Source of the DNA: Amoebophrya sp. A120
Taxonomy: Eukaryota > Sar > Dinophyceae > Syndiniales > Amoebophryaceae
Reading direction: 5' to 3'
Assembly: GCA_905178155.1 (NCBI GenBank)
Contig: CAJINV010000003.1
Coordinates: 7,125,612-7,189,611 of the forward strand
Length of the DNA stretch: 64,000 nt
Shown here: piece by piece, positions 1 through 11,890 of the stretch
How the letters are laid out: each line of letters opens with the position of its first letter
Numbering within the stretch: position 1 is the first letter of the stretch
Translations under genes and position numbers: made by a program
Notes under the pieces: model-generated
Seen by the model: only the letters and a program-made list of their open reading frames with translations
Told to the model about the DNA's origin: nothing
The model's database searches: none

Positions 1-933
1 ACCTCCCACCTGATATGTCTCCCCTCGGTCCTGCACCCGATCCTCCTGCACACCGGCGGAGGTACTGGAACCTTTAGAAGGAAACGGTAACTCCTCGTTA
101 TTTTCCTCGGAAGAGCACCCTGGGGCGGCGCGAGACGCAGCTACCAGACCGGCGCCGACAGCAGGAGCTGCCTTGAAGTTCACAAGCGCCTTTTTCAAAA
201 AGAATGGACGATCTTCTGCGTTGATGGACTCAACTACGAAATGCGGCAGGAATCGCATTGTGTTGGAACGGACAAGGAGTCCCAGAGAAGATGAGGCAAC
301 CCCAACCCTATTGTGTCTGCCCGAATGGTCCTCGCTAAGCGTATCCGCGTCCTCGACTTGAACGAAAGAAGAAGGCGGAACTTGAGCTTTGGCGCGCGTG
401 GCGATGTCGGCCGCTCCAGTTATTTCGAGAGTTGTCAAGGAACAAGAAGCGACGGCGCCGTGCCCTCCATGAGCCACGTCAGTACTCATCGCTTTGTCGC
501 GTGAAGATGACATCAAGCACGAGGCGTGCTCAAGGGCTGCTGTGTAGTAGGAGCTACGTATTCTTCTCTTCACTCGGTCCTCCGTCGACATTGCGGATGA
601 CCCAGCCCAGGATCCTGCTAAGTGATGCGCCGCGTGAAGATGCTTTGCAGCATCGCGGTAGTGTTTCTGTGCAACCATTGCTTGTGCCAGCCAGAGATGA
701 AGTCGGTACCTGTCACCGTCCATGCTAGCTTCGGGAAGGTTACGCAAAATATCCATCGCACGGCTCAAGGGGGCTACACATAATTCATACTTGCCGCTTT
801 CCAATAGCCTGCGTCCTTGCTGCACCTCGGGCAAGCCATCGCTCAAGAACGAAGACGTCGTCGACATCCGACGCAGTAGTACTGGCACTGTTGTAGCACC
901 TGGAGCGAAAAGTGAACTGCTGCGGCTGATCAT
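1..933 (-). CDS. N-terminal part of a TPR-like helical-repeat protein, cut by the left edge
   Basis: An uninterrupted minus-strand frame runs from an ATG at 933 (or an in-frame ATG at 867) off the left edge, about 289-311 codons without a stop. From about residue 20 of the shorter form the protein reads as paired amphipathic helices (LLESGKYELCVAPLSRAM, then RLHLWLAQAMVAQKHYRDAA and KHLHAAHHLAG), which resembles a tetratricopeptide repeat. The rest is Ser/Ala/Glu-rich. TPR domains generally mediate protein-protein contacts; no catalytic motif is visible. The frame stays open above 933, so the true start could lie in an upstream exon. The reading frame is secure, the family only suggestive. 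Confidence 0.6.
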   Translation of the reverse strand, partial: MISRSSSLFAPGATTVPVLLRRMSTTSSFLSDGLPEVQQGRRLLESGKYELCVAPLSRAMDILRNLPEASMDGDRYRLHLWLAQAMVAQKHYRDAAKHLHAAHHLAGSWAGSSAMSTEDRVKRRIRSSYYTAALEHASCLMSSSRDKAMSTDVAHGGHGAVASCSLTTLEITGAADIATRAKAQVPPSSFVQVEDADTLSEDHSGRHNRVGVASSSLGLLVRSNTMRFLPHFVVESINAEDRPFFLKKALVNFKAAPAVGAGLVAASRAAPGCSSEENNEELPFPSKGSSTSAGVQEDRVQDRGETYQVGG

Positions 934-1756
934 GAGTGGCGGGGTGAAGCAAAGAAGCCGTCCCGCTGATAAAGTACATGAGCCCTTTTTTCTACCCGAG
1001 GACAGGAAATCACCCACGAGGGCAGCAGCTTTGGTAAAAACTGCTTCCCGAGTTGACGACGACGCAAAGAACCTCGCGACAAGTAGATGTCGCCGGTAGT
1101 TTATTCGGGGTCGTGCTGCCTGTCCTATCTCCACCCATTCACTTCCGTGACAACGAACGTGTCGAGCCGCGACCTCAGCTCGTCGACTTGACATCACGAA
1201 ATCGCTTTCGCTTGTGCCAGTGCGCGTGATAAACCAGATGCACGATCAAGCTTAAATAAAAACGTTGATAATTAAACAAACGAAAATGGGTAAAACAAAA
1301 AGTGAAAAACCTGTTAGAATTTCACGGCGCGCCTCTCTTTTGATAAATCATGATGATTTTGATTAATGGACGCAATTCCAATGATAGTATACTCTTTGGC
1401 TTTGCCTGCGGAATGCTCAACTACAACGACCAAAGATGGCATCACAACAACTAGAACTACGTGGTGGTGGTCTACGCGTCGTCGTAAAACTTGACTAGTA
1501 ACAAACAGTTTGTTCGACGGCAATCGATGTGAAAAAACAATTGATCTCGAGCAAGTACTAAGATTATAATTTTCAGACATATATAATAGCTATGATAGGG
1601 ATCCTCGAGGTCATGGATGTTGATCCATTTCCATTTTCATTGAATAAAGGTCATAGGGAGCCGGGTTCGAAGGGCATCCCAGTGAAGACCTTCCGCCCGC
1701 CAGTTACATCAACCTAATTCGATTCTCAGAAGTTGTGGCACGCACCGTTGACATAC
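934..1756. other. Stretch without a supported gene
   Basis: Mostly AT-rich with weak low-complexity frames. A 34-codon plus-strand frame near 1612-1715 and its antisense both look mildly protein-like, but neither has convincing splice sites. I see no RNA gene here. Confidence 0.4.
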
Positions 1757-1830
1757 TTGATCAGCTTCTACAACATCTCTTTCACCATAGCCGTCCACGC
1801 CGAAAACTGTGACCAAGATTTGACCTTCCG
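1757..1830 (-). CDS. Possible exon of a B9-domain (ciliary transition zone) protein
   Basis: A 74-bp minus-strand segment lies between a CAG acceptor and a consensus donor GTATGT. It reads EGQILVTVFGVDGYGERDVV. From memory of the family, B9D1 proteins carry a similar stretch (pattern QIxLSVYGxDxxGxDVVxGYG). The match covers only about 20 residues with a one-residue insertion, and the following conserved Gly-Tyr-Gly is not seen, so this is a hint. Flanking exons could not be found. Confidence 0.25.
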
Positions 1831-2949
1831 CTGACCGACATGTTTTGTACCCGATCTAGCCACACTGCCGCTCCCCCCGCTGCAGCAACTACCGGATTAT
1901 TTATCTTCTTCTTTACGCTTTCAATGTGCTAGCCTAGTACGTTTAATATCATGCTGGTGATGAAGTAGATCATTCAGTACCTACAAGCATGCTTTGCTGT
2001 GTTTCAAGAGGTGCCGCTTGATTTCGTCTGCGAGAGAAGTAGTACGCCGAGCACGAGCAGCAGATACACACTGCATCAGTCACTGGGCAAAGAAATTCCC
2101 AACAGCAACACTTGATTCGGTGCCGGGGGCAAACCCAAAGTTACACGCGCCCCGGGCCGTCGGAAGCTAGAAAATGAAAAAGAAACCATGTTGGCCGCTC
2201 ATGACCTCTGGTAAACTGAAAACGCTGCATTGGTGATTTTCACGATAAGTACTCTACTTGTACCTAGTTCTTTGCGTCCTCGTCGTTGTCGTCGTTCATT
2301 TTTTTCTTTTTTGCACAGCAACCTCGTGTGTCTTGGTTTCGACTCGGTCGTCTACTCGTCGAGAGACAACATGCAACCCAAACTTCAAAACTAACACAAC
2401 GCACATTCAGACACAGCACGTAGTCAAGGGCTACTTCCCAGCTGCAGCTGCAGCTCTCGTTGAAAAAATCATTATGGGGTATAAGGTAAAACCAAATCCA
2501 AAATCATCAATTATGCATTGAATCATAAGAGGAAGCCGAGGACTAGGAAGATTTGGCCATGACCAATGAATTAACAACAAGACTGAACACGTGATACAGA
2601 TCGATACACACGAGCGAAACATAAAAGTGGGAAACAGGTACTCATCCTGGGCCTCATGGTCACTCTGGCGTAGTAGTAAAAAGTTGCAGCCGCTTTCTAC
2701 GACGAATGGCGAATTGGAAGGAAGATCTTGTCATCATCTTGTTCTTCTTCTTGTCGCCTTCGTCTACGAAACACGTCGGCACGCCAGCAACACTACAAGT
2801 ACAACTGTCAGTAAAGTCATTTTATCCAGACCGCGTTCATACTTCCACGACGATGATCAATCTGACGTAGGAGTGGTCGTGCTAGTTCTGCGTGGTGGTC
2901 ACAGAACTTTTCAAGTACTGCTCACAACATATGCCAGCATTTCTTATCC
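1831..2949. other. Gene-poor stretch
   Basis: AT-rich with short frames only. The plus-strand frame 2258-2521 is hydrophobic low-complexity with no splice context. No RNA gene or clear repeat was seen. Confidence 0.35.
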
Positions 2950-5900
2950 TTAGCAAGACAGCAGAGGTGACGTGAGCCCGGAAGATGTGGAGGATTTACT
3001 GCTCCCCATTTTATTAGTCCCCGGACTGGACCCTGACCCGGCGCCTGCGGTGTTGCTCTTGCTGCTGGCGGCGGTGAAATAATAAGAGAAGTAGAGTATC
3101 GCTCCAAACAGGCAGCCATCCTGTACAAAAGCATCCCGCACCTGGTGTACATACTTGCACTCGGCTCGGGGCCACCAAAGAAGCTGAGCGTGAAGGTGAA
3201 CATATAAAAGTAGGCTCATGATATGCCCTCTCCTGCCCCCCGGCCTTACTGTTTGGTATGCTCGCACTCAGTTGGTGCGGCGGTACAGTGTATAAATATA
3301 TCTCTGTGCAGCTAGTGCATACTACTCAAAACGGATGCAATATTTGCTTCGCGACTCGCAACCTCCCCGCGCCAGTGCCTGCCCTTGCGCCATAGAAAAT
3401 GAGAGCTTGAGCCTGTCGTTCAAGCTTTTCAAAAGAATGAGAGCTTGAGCTTTGTCGTTCAAGCTCTCAATCTCCTGAAAAACTTGCTCGTCCTTGTGCA
3501 GGTTTGCTTCATGAAAATATTGCTACGCGAATACAGATGTTCCTACTCATACGATGTCAAAAATGCGGATGCTGTTGCAATGTATAGCACCAAAGTCCAA
3601 GTCCGTTCTGCGCCGATTCGCCGAGACTGCGCATCACGCACAACTTCATGCTATGGAAAATTATCCTCACGCGCACCCTCGAACTCAATCTCATTCGGTA
3701 AAAACATGAATATTAAAAAATTGAGCGCGACGAGGGCAATTTTCCGCAGCATGGAGTTCGCCATCAGGCCAATCAGCGTTACCCACGGGAAGAATATCCC
3801 AAAAGTATCTGGCTCCTTCTGTGGTGCGAGGGCACCTTCATGCCATGCGGGACTTCTTCTATCGCCGCAGATTTCCTTTTGCTGCGCCATTGTCCCTGAA
3901 TGCGGAGGCAGGGCCGCAGTGGTCGGCACTAACAGATGCGGGGACAACGTGCTAGAGCTAGACGTGGAGCCTCTTCTAGTCTCGTCAGGTGTCTTGGGTT
4001 GGAGTGTGTCGCTTGCGTTTTTGTTCTTTATCGTCTGATCGAGCTTGTCCTTTTCTGCAACGAGAACAGGGCACACTTGCTCAAACAGAGACATCTGAGG
4101 CTGGGTCCGCTTCAGATAGATGCCACAGACGACCACTAGCAGGCTCAAGGCCCCAGCCAGTAGAAACTCTTCCGCGGCAATTGTAAAGCTGGCGCCAGCA
4201 GCACCAACTGCCGCAACTGCAGCGTCCTGGGAGGGAAGATATTCATCTGCGGTTGTAGACGGAGTAGCTGCAGGATCATTATTCCTTGAAGAAAACAAAG
4301 CCGCCGGTAGTGCGAAAGGCACTGCCACTGCCCCGGCGACAAGCAGTGAGAGTGCCACTACGCAGTTTTGAGAGCCGAGCTCTTCCAGTTTCTGTATCAG
4401 TGCTTCCTCGAGCGGAGAGCTCCTGCTGGAAAATGTTGACGGCGGGCGTTCTTGACCACATTCCTTTACCTTTGCAGAGAGAGGTCGAGTTGACGACGAT
4501 GGCGACGAGTCGTGGTGGTCGTCTACCGGTTCACTGATCATCCGGGCCGGCGCTTTCGACGTTGTTCCACCATGCCTGAAATACTCGCTGCGAACCCCGC
4601 ACCAACGGGCCACGAGGAGCGCGACGTTGAGGAGCGAGTAGGCAACGAGCATCCCGGCAGAACAGACGTCGGCAAGGAGATTCACCTCGAAGAGGCCCGC
4701 CGCCAGCAACGCGATAAGGCCCGAAGCCAGCGTGCCCGCGACGGGCAGGTGTGTGTCGTGATCGACTGTCGCGAGTGAGGCGGGCAGCAGGTGATCAGCC
4801 GCCACGTGCATCCACAGCCGGGGCTGCACCAGGATCCCACAAAAAGTCGTCGCTATCGTGTTGGTCATCGCCGCCAGCGTAATCACCGGATAAAAAGCGT
4901 ACAGCTTGTGGGCCAGAAACGCGTCCGACAGCGGGGCGCTTGTCGAAATCTCGGAGATCGCCTGCATGCCAGCCAACGTCAGGCCGACCAATGCATACAG
5001 GACGCACACCAACGCCAGGCCGAGGAAAAGTGCCAACGGAGCTGTATGACTAGAGAAAGCCTTGTCTGATGTTCAGGCAGGCTGCGCAACACAGATGATG
5101 ACTACGCCAGGACTCGGCTCTTGGCGTATTTGCCGCATATCACTGTCATTGACCAGGAGCACGACAAGCATTTTTACCCCCACGACAAACAGGTCGCGAC
5201 TTTTCAAAACATCAAGTATTGCGATCTGCATCTGCTGCACAGATATTCGACACAACCTGTGACTTCGAGTCGGCGGCAAGGATTTAATGCGGGGCTCGGC
5301 GACGCGATTATCTACTTCTACAAATCCATACTTTTCAACGCCAGCTCTCAAAAACTCGAATGCTAGCCCTAACTCTAACTCTACCCTATCTGCTGGAACT
5401 AATTGAAATTCTGTCTGCCGCACGCCTGGTTGTGATGTATCTATGCATCATCTGTGATTTTACACAAAAAGGTCCTCGACACAAGAGCTGCAAACAGGAT
5501 AGATAGTGCGCGAGGCGTCCTGAGCTTCCTGCGAAAGAAGGCACACCGAATCGAACCCGATGAAGGAGTAGTACACCTGGCCCGTGGCGGTGAGAACGTT
5601 TCCCAAGCTAGTTGCGGCCACCTCGTCGTGGAGACGCTCGTAGTCAGAGACGCACAGTATGGAAGCGTCAGGTTTGAAATCGACAAAGTTGAAATGGTTT
5701 GTCATGCTAAACCGACCGAAACCACTACACAACCTGTAAGGGCACCTCACCGCAGATGGTTCGGCCACCAGGTCGTGGAGTCAGGCGGACCGAAGCCATC
5801 ACCATCATCCTCGGGCACATGAAGATCCTACCCACGCCAACTTTTCCTTACTTTCGCAAACAGTCCTCACTTCGCCAACATGCGTTTAACGTTCGCCAAC

Positions 5901-8900
5901 GATCCTTACATTGCGCCAAACCATGAAATGATTTGTCATGCATAAAATGCAAGGCATGCATTGCCTCTCTTGCCGGGATGGCACGTGAGGCAGATTGTAA
6001 GCCTGTTGAGAGGTAGAAACGGAGCTGCCAAAGTAGCATGACAAAAAGCGTCGCCCTTACCCAAACAGCATGACAAACTGGATTTCGGTTCTACCTAAAT
6101 TTGTCATGCGCCACTTGGAAACTGGGTTACAACTGGCATCCATTTTATGCATGACAAATCATTTCAACTTTGACGATTTCGATCCTGACAGTTCCATACA
6201 CAGGCCGAGCAGAATAAACAGCGCCATGAGCCCCATATTCGCATAGACGAGCAGACGATTGAAGTCCCTGCGTTGTAGTTTATGGCCATACTAACTGCAT
6301 CTTCTCAAAGTGAATAAAAAAATTTCAGGGTCCACGAGTGTCGATCTCACCGCGGGCAGGCTTGTTTATGTGTGAGTTGTTTCTAACGCTCGCGCCTGTT
6401 TTTCCATCCTTCAGATAGCTAGTTAAGGAGGCGCCCTCACTCCAGAACTCCCGATGTCGTGGCCCACGGATTCGTTTTATTTTTGAATCTTTGGACCTGA
6501 CGACTTGGCTTTCGAGGTAATCGCGCCCCCCAAGAAAGGCCGAGCGGCCTCCAGCCTCTCCTTGCCCTTCCAGTGTGGGACGGAGTTGGAAGGGGAGATC
6601 CCCAAGCCTTCGATGTGGCAGAAGATGTTGGAGACCCGGCCCTGGGTCACATCCACGACGGCGCTGCGCTTTTTGCCCCGCACCTCCCGTGCAGCCTCCT
6701 TGAAAGATTATGTGTGGCCGACCCAGTGGCCACACTGCTTGTTTCACTTCATCGACCCGTCGTCGTTGGAAGCATCAACGCCCCCGGCACCCCCTTCAAG
6801 TTTTGCCCGTTCCAAACCTACCAGGTGCTTGCGCCTGCACATTGCCCTCCCGTTTTTTGCATGGCAAGCGGGCGCAACACCCAACGGGCCAAGCTTCCGG
6901 AGCGCAACCACATGCAACACAGCTCCACTGCACGAAGCCGGTGGCCGGCAGCCCCATTGGTAGGCATTGCTGCCGTTGTGTTTGGTGGGTAAAGCTTTCG
7001 AGGCCAGGGCCGTTTTTGCAGTGATACTGCAAAAACGAACTGGAAGGGGCGGGCGCGCTGGTAAAGCTGTAAACCAGGGGCAGGCCCCGGCGGCGTGCGC
7101 CTTCTCCTGTCTACCTCTAGGGCTGGTAGGCTGTTGGGCCTCTGCCAACTTCGCCCGAGAGCAGGCCGGGATGCCGGGGGCCTCAAAGGAAATACGGGCC
7201 GAGGGCTTCCGGTCCCGAAAGTTTTCTCTTCTGCGGGACCCTTTCTGAGGACCCTCCGGGAGGGGTAGCCAAAAACGCTACTTTTGGAAGCTTCCCCCGA
7301 TGCTACGAGGGTTCCGGAAAAAACCCCTTTTAGGGGTCCCGCGGGTGCGTGTTTGTTCCAAGAATCCCAAGAACCCCCGGGGGGCCCGGGGCCGGAACTT
7401 TTAGAAAAGCGGCGCCGCTGGTTCGGCTTTTTGGCGCACCGCGCCGGCACTAGCCTGCCCGCCCCCTCAGAACTTAACTGGCCACGCGGAATGCGATATC
7501 GCCGGCAGGGACTGGCGCTTGCTGATAGGGGGCTCGCACAGAGGTGCGCCCGCGGTGGGTTTTTTGCGAGGGCTTTCACAAGGTGGGGCAAGTTGGTTCC
7601 TTCCGGAAATTTGGCTTCGGCCGTGGCCTTGAAACAGCGCCATGAGCCCCATATTCGCATAGACGAGCAGACGATTGAAGTCCCTGCGTTGTAGTTTCGG
7701 AAATATTTATTGCGTCGGCGGAGGTCTACTTGATGCAGTGAGATCGGATCCTCCTGATGTAGTTCTTTGGCCCAATATAAATCCCTGCGCCTGCGCTTTA
7801 GCTTTTGCTAATTTTCGATTTGCTGAATTGAAGCGACCAAATCCAAAGCGACGGGCCTTATAATCACTGTTCGGCAGCAGCACCACCAAAAGTTGTAGAC
7901 TCTGCCTTTATTATCGTCATTAGTTCAGATTCGCAAGTTCGGGCGGGGTAGTGCGCCGAATGATAAGCCTGCATCGACGCCCCCCCCACGTGGCGGCATC
8001 GTATATCAATCAATCGTATCTATACTTATACATGTGATAAAAATGGGCAGAGCCATATATTAGTAGTGTAGCGAGCGCCTTCATTTTTGCTTTTTTAACT
8101 TTTGCTTTCTCGACACCATGAAAAATGGCTGCGCTGTTATTTTCTTGGGATGAGAATACCAAAAGTATGAAAACGTCTGAAATACGCTGACTCTCGGGCA
8201 CCGCGAAGCTGAAGCCAGGTGAGAATCAAAACCAGAAGCGGCGCAAAGAGGTTCACACTCACCAGGTCGTCGAAAATTGGAAAATCCGCTAGAAGCCACC
8301 ACGATCCGCCAAACACGGTCTCCAGCAGAGATCGAAAATACCCAGCGCGGGCTATCGCGAAAAAAAATCATACCTATCTGCTTCCTGTATCAAACAAGAA
8401 AGGGGCGGGGTGCCTCTACTTGTCGAGCTGCGATGTGGTCTGTGTACTATAACACATCCACATGACATTGTAGTAGGTTATCTTGCAAGGAGGTAAAGAG
8501 ATGAGACAGCTCGTCCGGCGTCCTAATTTTGCACGGAGTTGGCTGCAAGCAAGGCATGCAAGGCAAATTATGTCATTATATTGTGGCAGCTGAGTCAGCC
8601 TGCTCGGTCGTGCATCCCCAAAGATAAAGCGTCATTAGTGAATTTTTGGTGCTTTATATATAGTGACGACAGGTTTGTATTATAATTTTTTCGCTTCCCT
8701 ACAGGCCCGCGCGCCTATCCCAGCTCCAATGCAGCAGGACAGTGAAAGCAGGTGCGCCACCAAAAACGCCGGGAACTCCCCGAGAGTGCAATACGTGTAG
8801 GGGGTATACTATGCAACGCGATCGCTCGTCCTACCCCTGCAGTGTAAGTGTCTACTTGAAGAACAAAAGAAACTGTGCGCTGTTTATTTTCGTTTTACAT

Positions 8901-10101
8901 TCTTTGAGAGAAATGATCCACCACCATGTCATCTGCGCAAAGAAATAAGCTGACAGCTTCTCGAAGCCTTGTCTCGCAAGAGCCACGTAGCGCTATGAAA
9001 CTAAACAGCTACGCATGGCGGCAAGGCTGACCACCAGAACTCCCGTTCTTTACGTTCCTGAGTGCGAGCACGACTCGACAACTAGGTTGTTCACCGCATA
9101 CGCATACGCAGATCCAGATGTCGGGATGCTCCGTGAAAATTCCGCGTAGGCCAGACCAGAGAACGAACACAGCAGCATGGCGAGGAAGAAGCTCCCAACC
9201 ACCGGAACACCGCCAGCGTTGATGGTAGCCGATCCAACGACGACAAACACGCCCGCACCCACCATGTTGCTGATGGAGTAGGCCACCAGATCGACCAGGG
9301 ACAAACAACTGTCCAGCGGTATGAAAGCACCAGTTAGGTTTTCCACAGCATGGACATGGATCTCAATTCGCTTGGGAATGTCGAGAGCTGCGGCGCTCTT
9401 AGTCAAGTTCTCGTCATTCTGAGCGAGGGAGGATAATGCACCATGCTCATGGAATTATAAACGATTTCGTTTATTCCATGAGCATAGTGCTACGTTAAAC
9501 GTGAATCTAAATGATAAACTCTTTATTAGTTTTTTGTGTGGGCATGCTGAGAAAAAAAATCACGGACCGACAGCTACAAAGGCCATAAACAGGCAGCGAC
9601 TGAGCGTTGTGCTGTGTCCTGTAGTGACAGTGAGTAACAATGTGAATGCTCTCACGGCCGCCACTGTCGGAGGCGCGAAAATGATTCCGTCTGCCTTTGT
9701 CCATTGAACCTGAAACCCAACTGACACCGGCATACGCGAGTCTTCCTGATGCTCCCGCAAGTAGTGCTCCACGCGTTTGCGACGAAACATTCTGAAGCTT
9801 AACCCGCTTCTGTTTCGTCTTTGTGCAGTGGTATCAATCTCGATGCGAGGGCTTCCAGCAGGCTCCGGTAGAGTCAAAAGCTGCTACTAGTACTATTTAA
9901 AGGACTTTGGAGCATCAGCATCGATCCACACCAAGATCCCACACCGAATAAGTAATCGGCACTTGTTGCTTTTTCATTGTATTTTATCTTGTGCTTGCTT
10001 TGCGTCTTGTGCGAATATCTCTACTTCCTACTTACTTCGATCCCCGTAGCAGAAAGGATAGGCAGCTCTCTTCTGACTGGCGGGAGCAGACGCTGCAGCA
10101 T
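2950..10101 (-). CDS. Cationic amino acid transporter (SLC7/CAT family, APC superfamily), nine or more exons
   Basis: Exons in gene order: 10036-10101 (ATG 10101; donor GTAAGT), 9656-9880 (acceptor TAGCAG; donor GTGAGA), about 9078-9418, 8703 to about 8787, 8175-8351, about 6183-6262, about 5502-5678, about 3747-5041, and 2950-3183 with stop TAA. The product is about 900 residues. After a roughly 100-residue cytosolic N-terminus come the APC signature helices: SLVDLVAYSISNMVGAGVF, then SGLAYAEFSRSIPTSGSAYA, TLGEFPAFLVAH, YYSFIGFDSVCLLSQEAQDA and VCVLYALVGLTLAGM. Members move arginine, lysine or related amino acids across membranes; the substrate here is inferred. A long Ser/Thr/Glu-rich loop sits between the late helices, and a final helix (FGAILYFSYYF) precedes a Ser-rich tail. 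Several junctions are not GT-AG. Introns hold a TIR element (5676-6180) and a 1.35-kb insertion that duplicates part of exon 6. Family secure, exact splice points not. Confidence 0.88.
5676..6180. mobile_element. Introner-like TIR element forming an intron of the CAT gene
   Basis: The 505-bp intron between transporter exons 6 and 7 is bounded by inverted repeats of about 32 bp (5676-5707 and 6149-6180) that differ at only two positions. Each ends inward with TTTGTCATGC. The TIRs begin at or within a few bases of the exon ends (MELSG on one side, FKPDASIL on the other), so the element makes up essentially the whole intron. No GT donor exists at the expected boundary, so splicing would be non-canonical. 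There is no coding capacity. This matches the published idea of introners, transposon-derived introns; the family is unassigned. Confidence 0.8.
6216..6281. repeat. 66-bp direct repeat, downstream copy (contains exon 6 acceptor)
   Basis: Identical to 7632-7697. On the minus strand it contains ACAACGCAG, the presumed 3' splice site region, followed by coding sequence for FNRLLVYANMGLMAL, and it joins the rest of exon 6. This is the copy needed for an intact transporter. Confidence 0.9.
6282..7631. mobile_element. 1350-bp insertion in the CAT gene flanked by 66-bp perfect direct repeats
   Basis: GC-rich DNA unlike its surroundings, lying exactly between two identical 66-bp repeats. No TIRs and no poly(A) were found. 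A minus-strand frame at 6477-6700 reads protein-like (KKRSAVVDVTQGRVSNIF and following), possibly a captured fragment; I do not recognise it. Length 1350 is a multiple of three. It enlarges the intron upstream of transporter exon 6. Confidence 0.75.
7632..7697. repeat. 66-bp direct repeat, upstream copy
   Basis: Second perfect copy of 6216-6281. In gene orientation it comes first and encodes the same start of exon 6, but it runs straight into the insertion, so using it would truncate or alter the transporter. Confidence 0.9.
9441..9487. other. Intronic hairpin next to a transporter acceptor
   Basis: Arms ATGCTCATGGAA...ATAAACGA and TCGTTTAT...TCCATGAGCAT pair over about 19 bp around a 2-bp loop with one 3-base bulge. 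It lies just upstream of the polypyrimidine tract and CAG acceptor of the exon beginning at 9418, where an intron-end TIR or an RNA structure could matter. Confidence 0.6.
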
Positions 10102-11678
10102 GGAATACTTTTCAACTTGTCCGGATTGACGCCAACTACTGCAAGAAGAACATTAAAAAAATTATATTTATACTCCATCTATGCGCTCTCGTTTGCTTTT
10201 TCGCGTTGCAACAACTCAACCAACACCGAGTCTGTGGCTGGAACTGGAGCTGTAACAAGTTGAGCTACTGCTCCAGCTCCTGATCTATTGGTACAGTGTG
10301 GCCTTCCTATTAACTCTCGCCTCCTACTACTCTCGATGTACTATTGGTCATATAGCTTAGCTGCAAGCTGGTGCAGCTGGACCACCCAGCGATATTAATT
10401 TGAATTAAGCCTTGTCGTGCTGGGGAGTGGTCCTTTTCAAAGTCGCAGAACAACGCGTTTTTGCTTCACAACTACGAGCGCGCCGCTTGTAGTTGGGTTG
10501 CCATTTCATTGTTCGCAAAGGCGAACTCCGACTTGGGCATCATAAAAACAGCCCTTTATGATTCAGATTCAGATTCTCGCTCTACTTCTTGTTTGATTAA
10601 AACTCAATAAGAAAATACAGAAAGTCAAAGTTTTATATTTTTGAACAGCCGACTTGCTCGCAGTTGTAAGTTTCGATGTTGAAGAGACACCAAGGAGTAT
10701 CCATGTGAAAAAACGCGGCCCACTCCCCAGGAAGCAAAGGAAATTTCCATTTTTGTATGAGTATGAAAAAGAGGCTTTTGCACCCACATTGCTATGTCTT
10801 TACTTAGGTCTTGGCCAGAAGGAGAAACCAGACCAGCACTTTGGCATTGCCATCCCCAGCATCGGCTTCGCCATCATGATGGCAAGACAAAGAGATGGCC
10901 CAGCCGAGGGATAGATTTGCGTTTGTGCTGCCCAGACTGGAGAGAGAAATGCGACAAGGTAGAAGTAGCACCATGACAAATGCAAATGGTCTGCGAATAA
11001 GCAGCTACCCCAGGAGCAGTTTCTCGGCCGTGCTCCCTAAAACAAAAACTAGCCTTGTTTTTTTTGCTGCAAAATTTGCGATCATCAAGTATGCGAACCT
11101 GACAAAAGAAATTTCCTTTGACGGGCATGAGGGGGCGTGTTAAGATTTTTCCCTCTGATACAGAGAGGCGAAGCGCTAGTCTATTCCGCGATCACGGAAA
11201 AAAATATGAAATGAGACGGTATAAGACTACTTAGTAAGCTATGGTGTGGAAAAATGTACCCGCCAGTCCCCATTTTTGATAGTTGTCATCAATCATTCTG
11301 CTTTTATTTTCAGCATTCGCAAACTATGTTGAAAATATAGCCAATGGGAATTCTGTTTGCGCCAAGAGCGCATTTTAGTTTGACACTCGACATAAAAACA
11401 TCTCCAACCCGCGATGATGCAATCTTAATAAATTGCTGACGTTTATTCCATCTTCATGACCGACGCAAAACTACAAAATCAATATGGGAACCGGCAAGGC
11501 ACGCATTTCAATCGGCTAGCTCAAAACCTTCTTCTTCTCCTCAGACGCCAATCTACCAGCCTTCATCTCTACCTTGGCTTTCCAGCAATCAAAAAACAAC
11601 TACATCAGTTGTCTTCCTGTTCCTATCACGAGTAAAAATTATGCCCCAGCCTGCATATTCGGTGACCTCACTACATAC
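10102..11678. other. Region upstream of the CAT gene; possible membrane-protein exons
   Basis: No secure gene. Minus-strand frames at 10569-10787 and 10800-10985 are hydrophobic and moderately protein-like; the latter ends near a GTAAAG donor-like site. Homology and splice logic are insufficient to call them. The rest is AT-rich and featureless. Confidence 0.3.
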
Positions 11679-11890
11679 AACTTAGCAAGCATCTGCACGA
11701 CACGCATGCGGTCGTCGTATGGGTATGGGTACGATGCGGGTTGCCACGTGCTTGGTTTGCGTACGTTGTCAAGCAGGAACACGAAACATCTCCGACTGTT
11801 TTCATATGGAACCAGAGTCAACAAGCTGTTTCCCCTCGGGAAAAAATCAAATCGAGTTCGAGATAGAGACAGCGTTCCATCATACATAGC
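11679..11890 (-). CDS. Unrecognised exon
   Basis: Open minus frame ending at a good donor (AAGTT|GTATGT at 11678). It reads with natural composition, including YDGTLSLSRTRFDFFPRG and CFVFLLDNVRKPSTWQPA. The upstream acceptor was not located; the protein family is not recognised. Confidence 0.45.

Noticed and set aside
5364-5388. Telomere-like CCCTAACTCTAACTCTACCC in a transporter intron (also CTAATCCTAACCG near 39668)
   Set aside because: Only two to three imperfect units; too short to call an interstitial telomere.
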